Shown: piece after piece, positions 1-12,399 of the stretch
Position numbering within the stretch: the stretch's first letter is position 1
How the letters are laid out: every line of letters begins with the position of its first letter
Assembly (NCBI GenBank): GCA_025642065.1
Contig: JAODUP010000164.1
Coordinates: 248,001 to 312,000, forward strand
Reading direction: 5' to 3'
Length of the DNA stretch: 64,000 bases
Origin: Paralvinella palmiformis
Taxonomy: Eukaryota; Annelida; Polychaeta; Terebellida; Alvinellidae
Made by a program: the position numbers and the translations under genes
Notes under the pieces: model-generated
Told to the model about the DNA's origin: nothing
Database searches by the model: none
Seen by the model: only the letters and a program-made list of their open reading frames with translations

Positions 1-401
1 CGCAGACACCTATCAAACGTTGTCACCAACGGTACCTGCGACAGCACGGCGATCACCTTGGTCACGAACAAGTTGTCCTGACGCATGTTGTACGTCCGAC
101 CCTGGTTCAATCTCGTCTGTTCGGCGTTCTTTTCGTTATTCGGCGGCTTCGGTTTGTGAATTGGGGCGGCGGGGACGCCGGGGCTGCGCGATTTCGACTG
201 GATATTGCTGACTTCGGCCATGTGCATGTCCTGTAACGTCTGCATGGCATTGCATATCTGCCGATTGTCCACCTGCTCGAAGAACGTGAGGGCAGCACCG
301 TAGTTGTGCGTTCCGTCCTCTTTCGTGATGAGAAACGCGTGGAAGTACGGCTCGCGAGAGTCCTTCTGTGTCCGGAATCGAAGTCCGTTGGGATGACATA
401 A
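1..401 (-). CDS. DENND5: DENND5-like, coding exon 3 (uDENN region; continues past left edge)
   Basis: Third coding exon of a DENN-domain protein of the DENND5A/B (Rab6IP1) family, GDP-GTP exchange factors for Rab GTPases that act in endosome/Golgi trafficking. Read on the minus strand from 401, it begins LCHPNGLRFRTQ and then has REPYFHAFLITKEDG, ALTFFEQV and QICNAMQTL, which follow the DENND5 upstream-DENN segment (family: LCMPKGLSFRTQ, then F-x-x-F-IITREDG, LTFYEEV and QICTAMQTL). A polar linker follows, then DNLFVTKVIAVLSQVPL, matching the next uDENN strand. The acceptor is AG at 403-402 in phase 0, joining directly to exon 2 (DAVCM). The 133 codons stay open to position 1 with no convincing donor, so the exon is truncated by the window edge. 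It is much richer in G+C than the surrounding intron. Family identity is strong; choosing between DENND5A and B is not meaningful for an invertebrate. Confidence 0.93.
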
Positions 402-1684
402 CTGTAAATAAGCAGACGATAATAATCAATATGATGCTAGATGTTTGGACAGAGCATTTTAAACACTTAATGGTAATAGTTAACTCTTTGGTAAATTCAG
501 CCACAATGTACTCATGCCTCTAATCAGCATTACGTAAACTGATAAAGTTCCCACGAAAACCTGTACGTCCAGACAGATGATATTACAGAGATGTTCCTGA
601 AGACGTTTATTTAAAGCGCATCGTATGATATTGTTAATATCTTAACGGCGACTGTCTTATACTGACAGAGGCGTAGCAGCGGAACGGTGAAGCACCTACG
701 TTTGATTACCGGGGTAAGTGAATGGGTGAATAAGTGAATGAGTGAGCGCGTTTTGTTTAACCTCGGCTAGTTTAAATGGCTAATGCTCTAACGTCCTAAG
801 ATGACTAGGCTCAAGCTTTTTATTGAACTATGAAACGTCTCTCTCTCACAGATCCACACTCGAGTAACACTGGGATTTAATACCACTATCCTGAAGTCTG
901 TAGTGCAGTACACTACCATCTACACTATGGCAGAACCCAAACTCTATTATCGAAATAATGCTGTTTCTGTTGATAATGAAGATGACAACGACGACGATGA
1001 TGATGATGATGATGTGTTTGTGCTTGAACATTAACACATAACTAAACTCTCTACAAAGTATAAATTATACCCCCCCCCCCTCCCATCCACCACTACTGAA
1101 CTATACCGTTCGTATAACAGGTCTACCTCAATTCAAATAACTAGAACTGACCTCGGAACCACAGCATTACGCAGCTGCACAATAATATTGAGCTAAACTG
1201 GCATACTCATGGCACCGATAAAGCGATATATCATAATGGCAACATCTTGTAATCTTCTGACATTTATACTTATTGCATTCATTACTGTATACGAGACTCG
1301 GGGATGTAGTTATCTGAAGATATTACACCACCCAATATAAACATTGACTACAATAAGCCTTAAGTAGCTAGTATACACCGAGACAGATTAACAATATATT
1401 GTTGTATATTGAGAGAGACAGATCTAGTTATGGCCATAATTACAGTCTCCTTATCAGTACGGGGGGAGTGTGGGAAGGCAGTACAACTAATACAGCGTCA
1501 GGTATCTAGTTTAGACCCCCGTAAATAACAGAAACTTGTACTGGGTCAGATTTAGTAAACTGCTGTCTGGCAAGATACGCTGGTTGAACAAACATTAGGA
1601 CTATAATGAACAGCAACAGAGGCAAATGAGTTGCCAATTCAAATCGGTACTTATTTAACCGACATGGGACAATTATATGAAGAG

Positions 1685-2095
1685 GATCTTAATTACGATT
1701 ACAATTATTTCAAAATTGTTCAATTACAATTATGCCAGTTAGAAATATGACCAATTACAATTCTGATGTCTGCATTTGTGGTACAGTTACAATTACAGCT
1801 GCCATTCTTATTCACCATTTAGATCCCCTAAAAAATCTCTGGATCTAGATGAATGGGGCATATCACATGATTGCCTTCTATAATATTCCCTGATTACATG
1901 TCTGTGCTCCGAAAATATGTCAATTAGAAAAATGACATAACTGATAATAAAACTGCAATTACGACTATACTGAAAGAGTAGTTAATTACAATTAAGTATC
2001 GGCCAATCCGGGATTGCGATTTTAAATACAATTATTTTGAAAGCGTAATTGTTTACAACCAATCACAAACACAAATACCAATTACAACATGTCGG
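1685..2095. repeat. AATTACAATTA-rich repeat element
   Basis: About 400 bp dominated by recurring AATTACAATTA and AATTACGATTAC words on both strands, flanked by sequence that lacks them. Short palindrome-like words of this kind are seen at the ends of non-autonomous hAT-like elements in invertebrates. The element boundaries and target-site duplication could not be fixed, so the class is an inference. Confidence 0.35.
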
Positions 2096-2639
2096 TTACT
2101 GAAAATAAATATTAATTAATGCTGTTTTGTGACCACTTATAGGCTTAAATTTAATAGGCCACGAACACGTCAATCTACTGACAACGCAGAGTCAGATGAG
2201 TACGACGCGCAGTCACGTGACTAGAACGTAAAGCCGTGAGTTGCTGGGTGTGTGTAACAGCATCGATGTCGCTGACTATAAAATCCACCCACCAAACCGG
2301 GCTCACGACGAAGGCAGTAAGGATCTGGAGGTCACTGAAGGTCACAGGCGTCCCTCGCTCGATCTGCAAACACATCATGAACCGTGAACGGTGCGCGCCA
2401 ATACGTACGCCGAACAAAATTTACCTTCATCGGGAGAGTGGTATCATCCTGCCGAGAGACAACTGGGACGCTGAAGAAGCGACCAGATGTCAGTCAGTCA
2501 GTCGGCGCCAGGAGCGACGTGTCTACTGCACGTGGACCGATGTATAGATGGATTAAGCCATTACACGAACTGACCACAATCTGATGGATGGACGCCATAG
2601 ATTCTGGAGCATGAGCCTCGGTCCCGGCTTACTGCTTCA

Positions 2640-2960
2640 ATCATCTCTCTCTCTCTCTCTCTCAACACACCCTAAGGACCGAGATCCTTATTGTTGTCGT
2701 GTCTCCCAGTCTGAGCAGGAGCTCTCCATCTTTATGGCACCATAAATGGCGACCGATTCTGGCGCCGATCGCCGAATTAGCAAAATCTTCGTCCTTGATC
2801 GTTCCAGAAGGCGTCCGACTGAGATTGGGAGGCGTGCTCCAGGTTAACCGGTACACTGAGGGATGTGTCATAGGGTTTAGACTTATTTTAATGCTTCAGT
2901 TTATTACCTAAAATACTTTGTTGTGATGTGTCAAGTTAATAAAGAATGAATGAATGCTAA
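2640..2960 (+). repeat. Possible retroposed 3' end with AATAAA and GAAT tail
   Basis: A CT-rich run at 2,641-2,664 is followed by about 250 bp of above-average G+C and then, near 2,937, AATAAAGAATGAATGAATGC. A polyadenylation signal followed directly by a short tandem repeat resembles the 3' end of a retroposed element. No coding domain is visible. Confidence 0.25.
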
Positions 2961-3962
2961 CATCTCTTGGGACGTTTTGCTCGGAGTTAACTCCCTGGTG
3001 AAATATGATGATCCATTAAAAGCATTTTAGGTAAGAATAAAACATCCCACATATTCAACCCCATGACCTGATGGTCTGGAGAGTAAGGCACTACCAGTTG
3101 AATCACTACGGTGTGTTTGAGTTAATCAAGAAATGATTTGTGCACGTCAGAACCTTCAAAGTGATCTATAATTCAAAGGTCTGAAAATACTAAGAATTTA
3201 ACAAAATTAAAACAATGGCAAAAGAATTAAAAGTTGTATGACAGTTCTGCATGCTTAATCCTGCTATATCTACGCAAGATGAAGAAATCACGATTAAACT
3301 GCTCTGAAAATGAGAGACGGGGGGAGGGGGGGGGAGAAGAGAGACGCATTCTTACATAAATTCCATACGAGTTAGTGACAAACAGCATCGGTATCCTTAT
3401 TCGAGCATAAAATATAAAACTCAATCAAACGCTTCAAGAGATCCATAACTTATCTGAAGAAATGGCAATTTTCAAAACTGTAACTAAGTTATATATCACG
3501 ACAATAAGGTAGAAGAATGGAGGTAGGTTAAAGCCTCAAAGAACTCACTCATGACAAATGTTCTTATTTCATGTCAGTGACTGATATTAATTTCAAAAAA
3601 ATGTCAGGACCGAGGCCAGTGGAGTGCCACGACTGATGGGTAACAGTCTGCTACCAGCCAGGCAGCTGTCATTTGTCATCTAAAATCATTTCACCACATT
3701 TCCAGTTATCCGGAGCTGATCTGATCAGGATTTCTTCCCTGGTCCGGAATGAAACAGAACTGTCTGACATATCAGCAAGTTATCTAGACGCTTAGATCTA
3801 TCTGTCATGTCAAAGGTACGGCTTATAAACCACCCGGAATTTAGACTTCTAAAGGCAACTGCACCCAAATGTCGTTAATAATCGTGGTATCTTCTGACAT
3901 GTCAACAATTAGTTCATACTCTCCAACAATACGCTAGGATACACTGACAGAGCAACACAAAT

Positions 3963-3992
3963 ATGTGTGTGTGTGCGCGCTCCCCCTCTCTA

Positions 3993-4041
<49 letters not shown>
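3963..4041. repeat. Compound microsatellite (GT/GC, CT, TA)
   Basis: Consecutive GT/GC, CT and TA dinucleotide tracts inside DENND5 intron 2. Confidence 0.95.
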
Positions 4042-4043
<2 letters not shown>

Positions 4044-4288
4044 GGATTACATGTAGAATAATGCCGAATATTACACGTAACAAAATCAAGACACAGCTAA
4101 CTAATTATGTATGTGAAACTGATCAATTATTTAAATTATATTCTTTCCTCTGTCATAAAAACTGGACTTGGTAGAAATAATCCCATCCTGGCATTTATTC
4201 CCGATGTGATAACGGGAAAAACTGCCAATAAATCACTAGCACATCACTACCGAGAAAACAAAAAAATAAATCTCTGTCAGGTCTAGAC

Positions 4289-4399
4289 ATACTGTGGAGG
4301 AGTGGACGTATAAAAATGGCACTGACTGGCACCCACAGCTCAGGCCAAGTCCAGTCAGTGCCATTTTTATACATCCAACAACCCCCCCCCTCACAGTAT
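4289..4399. other. Long near-perfect hairpin (candidate small-RNA precursor or palindromic element)
   Basis: The arms 4,304-4,329 and 4,351-4,376 are 26-nt inverted repeats with one mismatch, around a 21-nt loop. Outside them a second 8-nt complementary pair (4,289-4,296 and 4,392-4,399, ATACTGTG/CACAGTAT) extends the fold. No known element was recognised. Confidence 0.6.
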
Positions 4400-5317
4400 A
4401 CCACATGTCTCCAGGTAGACCGAGCTGGGCTATAAGCTAATGTGTATGCCAAATGTCTAACGATAATCTGAGATTTTACAATGGCAACCAAATTCGTATA
4501 ATTTAGACAGGCCAAAGTATAGGCTGCGATAAAAACTGCCCTTTATGGTAGATAATTAACAGCACATAACATTTAGTGTTTATGGAATTACCCATCGGAC
4601 ATCGAAAAATAACCTCACTAGTATTAGTAGTCGTAAATAGGGCCCCTTCCCCCCCCCCAGTGATTTTAGCCCCAGTTAACAGGCCTATTATGTGTGATTA
4701 CCGTGTAATCATTTATTTAAATTCGTTTAAAATTTCATATACTACGGTTTTCTTATTCGGAAAATACTTCACGTATTCAGAGAAATGGCACCAGTTCATT
4801 TCCATTTTCTCGTTGTAGGGAGGGCGTATGGTTAGCAAGATTTTTACACAAAAGTTGTCCGTTCGTTGTTTGTCTGTTTTTGTCCAGGTGGGTTTGCTAA
4901 ATAGGAGCTATGCTTTATATTATCCATAATATTGTAGTATGATATGTTTCCTCCTCTATCAGAAAGATCACCATTATCATTAAGATTACGCAAAGTACAC
5001 TCTGATCAATATCCCGCTGCAGCTTTAAGCCTGTGGTGATTTATGTAGGTTAAATGGACAATCAATCCTTAAATGTCGAAGTAAAACGAGTAAATGGACA
5101 CATAACAGAATATTCAGCTGAAAATATAATTATACCAGGAAATAATTAAAAACATTGGACTAATAAACTGAAACACTGTTCACTTTTCTTTAACTTTATT
5201 TTATGAACTATTAAATACAAGCATGGATCTGATGTACAGTAGTACAGCAGTGTTAAGACAAAGTTTATATGATATAATGAGTATGTTCCAGGCTAAATGA
5301 AAAATACACACACTATA

Positions 5318-5376
5318 TGATGATGATTGATGCTTTACAGCCGCGTTTGTGCATATGGTTGGTTAAATGGGCCGAC
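5318..5376 (-). mobile_element. SINE family A, 3' fragment
   Basis: Matches only the 3' end of family A: the GATTGATG tail, then words corresponding to ACGGCCACTTTTGTGC and GGCTAAATGGGCCGA in diverged form. The tRNA-like head is absent. Confidence 0.6.
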
Positions 5377-5388
5377 AAACACACGCAC

Positions 5389-5427
<39 letters not shown>
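5389..5427. repeat. (TA)n microsatellite
   Basis: Uninterrupted TA dinucleotides directly after the SINE A fragment. Confidence 0.95.
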
Positions 5428-5434
<7 letters not shown>

Positions 5435-5540
5435 CAATGAATACTACCTACATCCAATAAATAGTCAAATGAATAACCAGACAGCAAGTACAGTTATACA
5501 ACATAGTTCCGACCACAGAGAATGAGATGATTAAGTCAGA

Positions 5541-5574
5541 TCTCCCCCCCCCCCCCCCACACACACACACACAC
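5541..5574. repeat. Poly-C then (CA)n tract
   Basis: Run of about 17 C followed by CA dinucleotides. The same poly-C/CA junction recurs at about 7,941 and 37,340. Confidence 0.95.
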
Positions 5575-6892
5575 GATAAATGCAAGTCCATATGGCTGAA
5601 AACATACACATCTTTAAAAATATGACAAAATAACATATTATGTAAATATAAAATATTAAGTCAATTTACAGTGTCTATTGACAATGTGTACTGATGCAGC
5701 ATTAAAAGCCTCTGAGGCCAAAGACACAACAATAATACAGCTCTATCAGTTACTGTTAGAAGTCTGGTTAATAATGATCGCGCTTTCCATCAGACACATT
5801 GGAAGTTGGTGTTGGTACTTGGTAAAATGTTTGGCATGTCTGCACATAATGCGCATGCGCAGATACCCAACCACGGTCACGTCATTATTAAATTTGTCAA
5901 CATCGCTGAATGATTTCTTTCTTACTATTTCCTTTAATAAACATCCGATCTCCTGTTCCTTGTACTTAAACATGATGAATGAATAATTACGTTAAATATA
6001 TGTAATTAGTTATAAAACTAAACTGCGATTTTCATTGTTTTTGTGAGCTGTTTCTGAATATCAGCTTGGGGTTCAGTCATCAGTGTGACGTCTGTGACAG
6101 TTGGTCGATTAATACATAAGATGACATTTAGTTATAATAAATACACGTACACTCTAGTTTGCGTTTATAAATAAGCCAAACAATCACGGCATTCTTCCGA
6201 TAACAGGCCCCTAAATGGCATAATGCGAGTCAGTTACTTATTTTACGGGAAGGACAGATGTTCGCGCATTACTGAATAATAAATAGTACGCATGCGCATT
6301 GTGTACAGCAATGCCCAATATTACGAAGTACGGGGGACATAATTTAACAATCCGCAGAATCGGTCATTTACCGGTTTTGTCAGGGTAAGAGAATTTTTTT
6401 TTGTGTGTAAAATACGGACTAATGATGAAGACAGGTTTTCTACGCATGAAATTATAAAAACTAAATAAGCTATTTACGTAGCCCAGAACGCTTCATCGAT
6501 GGTAATCCTGAGCTTCCACCACGAAGTAGACTTCATTCCTTCATATAATACAAACCGATAAAGCAATGCTCTAGCCAAAGCTACACAAATGAAACGTTTT
6601 CCATGTATCATGAAACTATAATGTGACAAAAATCCAGATACAACATTGGGCTATTTTCATCGCAGACATCGGGGTGGGGGGTGTCTATTTGCTAGCGGAG
6701 AATTTAATCAAAGTTTTTTAAGAGAATCCAGGGAGAAAGACCTCCGCTATCATCCGTCAACACAGTGGCCACTTGTTGTAAACAATGTTAGATCTGGTAC
6801 AGTGTCACGGAAATGTCATACCACAATGACAAGGAAATTGAATTTATAGCGCTTCAAGTACATGTGGAATAAAGTTACACATGGAAATACAG

Positions 6893-6930
6893 ACAGACAG
6901 ACAGACACACACACACACACACACACACAC
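6893..6930. repeat. (CAGA)n/(CA)n microsatellite
   Basis: Short CAGA run passing into CA dinucleotides. Confidence 0.9.
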
Positions 6931-7189
6931 GGGACAAGATCAAGCAAGCAGACAACTACCTTCAAACATATAGACACAGATAGTTAGACCAGAAATGTGA
7001 CTGATATATAGCCTGAGAAGTTATTAGGTCAGAGGTAGGGAAGGGACCCTTACAGAGATGACACTTGGATACGAGTATCACATCTGGGCGACTGATAGAT
7101 GGATACGCTGATATAGTCGCTGTCTTATAGTGACTTGGATATGTGGACCAGATATCAGGAAAACGTACCTGGAACCAGATAATATTGGG

Positions 7190-8095
7190 GTCAAATACAT
7201 TTGTATTTATACTTGAGAAATATTTGAGCTTTTTAAAATGAAAAGTATTTCTATTTGTATTTGAATACTTTCAAATATTTGTTTTAATTGTGTCAAGTAT
7301 TTATCTTAATATTTTGCCACCAACATAATTTCTTTCTTGAAATCAGTTTTATAACTGAAATGTACATGCTCAACTAAGAAATAAATGCTTTCTCACTGTA
7401 ATCTTCACGGGGTTACTGATATTGTCAATGTTTTGGCTTCTTAGGAGTCCTTTCTCAATCATTGTTAAGATTATCCCCAAATAACTATTACAATTAGAAG
7501 ACCAAGATCCAATAAGCAGATTTCATCCTTCTGATAAAAGGCTGCCCTTACGGCATATTTAATTAATTGACTGATAAGATTGGTTGATTTATTGGTAACT
7601 GACGCTTTACGACCAAATTTATTGATATGACATATTTTGACACTTGCAACTCACTGTTTTTCAAATATTTGATGATGATGACATAAACTGTGGTGTCTGA
7701 TGAGTTCATACTTGATTATATCGGTGGATATGTGTACTGAACATGATTTATAAGCTGGGGTGACATGTGATGATATGTATGATGTCATGTGATGGCATAT
7801 ATGTGATGATATGTATGATGGCATGTGATAATGTGTGACGATGTATATTAATGTACGTTAAGTGATGATATGTGATGGTATAACAGGTAATAGATGCGCT
7901 GTTTTTCGAAATCTGTGCATGGCAGAAGAAATAAAGCGACCCCCCCCCTCCACACACACACACACACACACACAATTCTGTTAATTATATTTGCAACATT
8001 TTTGTGTCTGTAATACTTTTAAAAGTAATCGTATTTAAAAACATTTAAATTTGAATATATTCGTATTTTACCTGATCAAAAATATTTATTTTCAA
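7190..8095. repeat. AAATAC/GTATTTG-rich element, hAT-like MITE candidate
   Basis: Both ends (7,190-7,320 and 8,010-8,095) are dense in AAATACATTTGTATTT-type words, with a TGATGATATG minisatellite (7,760-7,870) and a CA tract between. Similar words occur at 38.26-38.64 and 39.46-39.58 kb. Such AAATAC-rich ends are typical of non-autonomous hAT elements. Exact termini are not resolved. Confidence 0.35.
7941..7974. repeat. Poly-C then (CA)n tract
   Basis: Poly-C followed by CA dinucleotides within the AAATAC-rich element. Confidence 0.9.
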
Positions 8096-8339
8096 TCCTT
8101 TTCAATGTATTTCACCCCATCCCATGTCTGCCTGGAACAGCAACGAGTGGATTACATGTATGTGAATCACATGTGCGTGAATCATGTCAGCATTCACGCA
8201 GTGCAGACAAGAAGAGATATGACAGCACGCTACAATGTTGTACAGACTTCCACTGACTTGTGAGATTAAATCATAAATGTTCTCAGTGTGTCTGTGAGAT
8301 GGTCCCATTCCTACATATAGAACACTGGCCTCAACCATT

Positions 8340-8383
8340 CACTCAACCATTCACTCACTCACTCACTCACTCACTCACTCACT
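8340..8383. repeat. (CACT)n microsatellite
   Basis: About ten tandem CACT units next to a SINE A copy. Confidence 0.9.
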
Positions 8384-8445
8384 ACAAAAAATCAAAGATA
8401 TATGAAACCTACTCATATATGCTCTTACCAACAAAACTTTTCAGA

Positions 8446-8632
8446 GATTGATTGATGTATTACGGCCACTTTTGTGCACATGGTAGGCTAATTGGGCCGA
8501 GCGCTTTATCCAAAGGTAATGAAGCGAAGTCAAAGATGAAAGAGACTTCAGATATGCCCATGCCGAGATTCGAACTCAGGTGGTAGTAATCTGTGATCCA
8601 ACGCAGGCTACCAGTTACACCACGGAGGCGAC
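8446..8632 (-). mobile_element. tRNA-derived SINE, family A, near full length
   Basis: On the minus strand it begins GTCGCCTCCGTGGTGTAACT (A-box-like TGGTGTAACTGG) and has the B-box-like GAGTTCGAATCTC. A tRNA-unrelated body containing TTTGACTTCGCTTCATTACC and GTGCACAAAAGTGGCCGTAA follows, ending in an ATCAATCAATC tail. This is the best copy for defining the family (about 187 bp). Confidence 0.8.
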
Positions 8633-8658
8633 TGTACACATACATATATTTACCATGA

Positions 8659-8660
<2 letters not shown>

Positions 8661-8702
<42 letters not shown>
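8661..8702. repeat. (TA)n microsatellite
   Basis: TA dinucleotides just downstream of a SINE A head. Confidence 0.95.
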
Positions 8703-8703
<1 letters not shown>

Positions 8704-8899
8704 TGTGTGGACCTTTTAACGTCAAACACACCAACTATTTATACACAGAACTGCGACCACACTGTAAATAATTAAACAAAGAATTATCTACAAACCACAA
8801 CTGGATTTCATCACTACAAAGCCTTTTACCTTTAAGTACAAAACAACATATACCCCAGTCAGATATAAATCAACACACCAAAAGGTCATACAAGACCGA

Positions 8900-8906
<7 letters not shown>

Positions 8907-8935
<29 letters not shown>
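8907..8935. repeat. (TA)n microsatellite
   Basis: TA dinucleotide run. Confidence 0.95.
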
Positions 8936-8938
<3 letters not shown>

Positions 8939-9231
8939 ACAATAATGATATGCTCCATTGTTACTAAAAAGAAAGCTTGTGAACAATTATGCAATAAATT
9001 TGTCACTGTCAATAGAATGTCTCAAATCTATGCTGCCCAAACAAAACTAACATCCTTTGGTATTTAAGTTGATATGAAAGGCTCTTTACTAAGAGTACAA
9101 AGCAATGTCAGTAACAATATAGTAACAATACACAAAGGTTTATCTACAATAGCTATCATTGTACTATTTACAGTCACAAATAATAATAGTGTATTAATAA
9201 CATCTGTAAGTTAAATAATGGACATTATCTG

Positions 9232-9232
9232 T

Positions 9233-9292
<60 letters not shown>

Positions 9293-9353
9293 AAAAACTA
9301 TACATACATAAATATAAATGCTGAGTGTGTACTATATATATATATATATATAT
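9232..9353. repeat. (GT)n(TA)n microsatellite cluster
   Basis: GT then TA dinucleotides to 9,290, with a second TA run at 9,333-9,353. Confidence 0.95.
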
Positions 9354-9600
9354 GTAGCTGTGCATGAAGATACATGGGTTGACCTGCCCAGAGAAAACAC
9401 CACTGAGACATTGCCAAGCTTGCGGTCCCTGACCCTGAGCAACAAACGGAATGTTTAATATGTTTTCGGTAATTAGTCTTATGGCTGACTGTTATGCAAC
9501 AAAGATCTGAGAAATAACATAACAATAACACAGATGACTAGATGTATACCTTGAGACAAATGTAGTACAATTATCAAACAGATATATATGATTAATATGA

Positions 9601-9603
<3 letters not shown>

Positions 9604-9634
<31 letters not shown>
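9604..9634. repeat. (TA)n microsatellite
   Basis: TA dinucleotide run. Confidence 0.95.
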
Positions 9635-9635
<1 letters not shown>

Positions 9636-10019
9636 TAAATATACTGTTTGTTGTTAGAAATAATCATAAGAATATGTGACCAGTATAAAACAGGCAGTAG
9701 GGGTGTGTGCCTGTGTCTGCATACATCTGAATGCATCCATGTGTGTGTGCACTGCCAATACATCAGTATTCAATTTCCAGTGAACTGCCTCAATTATGTA
9801 ACTGTAGATTTTGACCTTTTCAACACCCCCCCACACACACACACACCCACACACACCCTGTATCCCCGCCGGCCCCTCACCCCACCCTAACCCCATCCCA
9901 TTATAAATCTACTTTACACGACCAACATGTTTGTTTGGTCGTAGAGAAGTACAATTCTTATCATGCTCCAGCCAAAAACCAACGTTAAATCATTCATATC
10001 ATAAAGCACTCCTGTCAAA

Positions 10020-10648
10020 CTACCACCACACACAGCGGCCATCAGCACCACACACCACCGTCATCATTGCCACACACTACCACACACACCACCGCTATCA
10101 CCACACACCACCGCCATCATCGCCACACACCACCACCACCACACATCACAGTCATACTACCACACCACAACCACACCACACCATCACCACGACCACACAC
10201 TACCAACATCATCGCGACACACTACCACACACCACCACCACACAACAACATGACACACCACCACACAACACACCACCATCGCCACACAACACCACCATCA
10301 TCGCGACACACTACCACACACCACCACCACGACACACCACCGCCACACCCTCCGCCATCATCACCACACACCACCACCACCATGACACACCACATCATCG
10401 CCACACACCACCACCATCATCGCCACACACCACCACACACCACCACCACACAACACCATGACACATCACCACACACCACCACCATCATCGCGACACACTA
10501 CCACACACCGCCACCACACAACACCATGACACACCACCGCCACACTCCCCCCATCATCACCACACACCACCACCACGATACACCACCACCATACACCACC
10601 ATCACAGCCACACACTACCACCATCACAACCACCGCCACCACACACTA
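10020..10648. repeat. CCACCACACA-rich minisatellite
   Basis: More than 600 bp built from CCACCA and CACACA words with CATCATCGC interruptions, strongly strand-asymmetric (C+A on the plus strand). Threonine/histidine-rich open frames across it are by-products of the repeat. Confidence 0.9.
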
Positions 10649-11280
10649 GTTAATATACACAATACTATCTTCCCTCATAACCATACCAAGCCCGTCAACA
10701 GACGTGTTTAGAACATTATTTAATCAAAGACGAGCCATGATTTCCGCCCATCTTCGCTGTGAACACCCCTCCCCCCCATTTTGTGGCAGACGAAAGACTA
10801 CTAAATAATCCCATTAACAATAAAGATTAATTAACAAAATGGACCCAGCTCAACCAAACGATTACCTATGATGTTATGAAGATGAGCAAAGTGAAGTTTA
10901 CAGCAGCTTCGAAAATTAATAGGAATAATTACAGCCCCCAAAAAAATTACAAATATAATACTAATGGTTACTGGTTAGTCCTGCGGAAAAAATAAAGACA
11001 GCCATCATCAATTATTCACAGCATCAAATCGATGCAGACAGCATGCCATCACCTGCCTCCGAGACATTTTTTGTGTCCCGAGAAAAATTAGTCGCACCAC
11101 GACCGTCTATTAGACGGCAGCCGTAAACTGTCTCTGCTGGGTGGAATTCTCTTATTATAGCAGCATGTTAGATAACTTACTAGTTGACAGAAGGATGTCT
11201 GTGCGCGTGTGCGCACGTGAATTAGTAGTAGTATTGGTAGTAGCAACAAATAGTATCACTGGGACTTAAGCAGTAGAAAC

Positions 11281-11985
11281 AGGCAGCATCGCTAGTCTGG
11301 TACTAGTAGATGTAGCATCATCTCTGGTACTAGTACAAGTAGAATCATCTCTGGTATTAGTAGAAGTAGCATCATCTCTGATACTAGTAGAAGTAGCATC
11401 ATCTCTGGTACTAGTAGAAGTAGCAGCATGACTGTTACTACTAGTAGTAATAGTAGCCACTGGTACTAGTAATAGTAGTAGCAACATATCTGGTATTAGT
11501 AGTAGTAGCAACAAGCAGCATCATCTCTGGTACTAGTACAAGTAGAATCATCTCTGGTACTAGTACAAGTAGAATCATCTCTGGTATTAGTAGAAGTAGC
11601 ATCATCTCTGATACTAGTAGAAGTAGCATCATCTCTGGTACTAGTAGAAGTAGCAGCATGACTGTTACTACTAGTAGTAATAGTAGCCACTGGTACTAGT
11701 AATAGTAGTAGCAACATATCTGGTATTAGTAGTAGTAGCAACAAGCAGCATCATCTCTGGTACTAGTACAAGTAGAATCATCTCTGGTACTAGTACAAGT
11801 AGAATCATCTCTGGTATTAGTAGAAGTAGCATCATCTCTGATACTAGTAGAAGTAGCATCATCTCTGGTACTAGTAGAAGTAGCAGCATGACTGTTACTA
11901 CTAGTAGTAATAGTAGCCACTGGTACTAGTAATAGTAGTAGCAACATATCTGGTATTAGTAGTAGTAGCAACAAGCAGCATAACT
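11281..11985. repeat. Higher-order tandem repeat: three copies of about 230 bp made of 27-bp subunits
   Basis: A 27-bp subunit of the type AGTAGCATCATCTCTGGTAC plus TAGTAGA repeats, and groups of these with an AT-rich spacer recur with a 230-bp period. The second and third 230-bp copies appear identical by eye; the first differs at its left end. A flanking CA/GA tract ends near 12,082. No coding function is supported. Confidence 0.9.
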
Positions 11986-12399
11986 GGTACTTTAAGTAGT
12001 GTAGCACCATCTCTGGTCCTAGTAGTAGTAGTAGCAATATCACTGGAACCACACACACACACACACACAGACAGAGAGAGAGATAACAACAAACTATTAA
12101 AGTTTAAACTTGTTGGTATCTAGCTGGTAAGTAATCGACTACAGCCAGTACCAGGACTCAGTTATTTACATCTGAACTCCCATCACACAAACAATCAGTT
12201 TGATGTCAATAGATGACCCAGGACAGTAAGAAGGATGTCTGCCAGAGAGACCAGGTGACAAACGGCTTACAGGAAGAACCACCTGCTGAAGGTGTTTCTG
12301 ATATTTAATGTCCAGTTCTAAAAATAAAGGCAGCTATGGAGTTTTATCAGCTGTTACCATAGTTACCGTACGAGGTGTATTAGTGACAGGATGTCTACC

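Noticed and set aside
2175..2547. Overlapping ORFs on both strands as an alternative DENND5 exon
   Set aside because: Neither frame resembles DENND5, and known exons 2 and 3 already join without a gap.
8446..8632. Functional tRNA gene at the head of SINE A copies
   Set aside because: Same reason: no closed acceptor stem, and multiple diverged copies with a common tRNA-unrelated tail.
9931..10711. Thr/His-rich ORFs of 176 and 214 codons as a histidine-rich protein
   Set aside because: They arise from the CCACCA/CACACA minisatellite, are open in several frames and have no start context, domain or flanking exons.
11266..12064. Leu-rich and Thr/Ser/Asp-repeat ORFs as a tandem-repeat protein
   Set aside because: Both frames follow from the 27-bp subunit repeated without stops. 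No signal peptide, splice context or unique ends.
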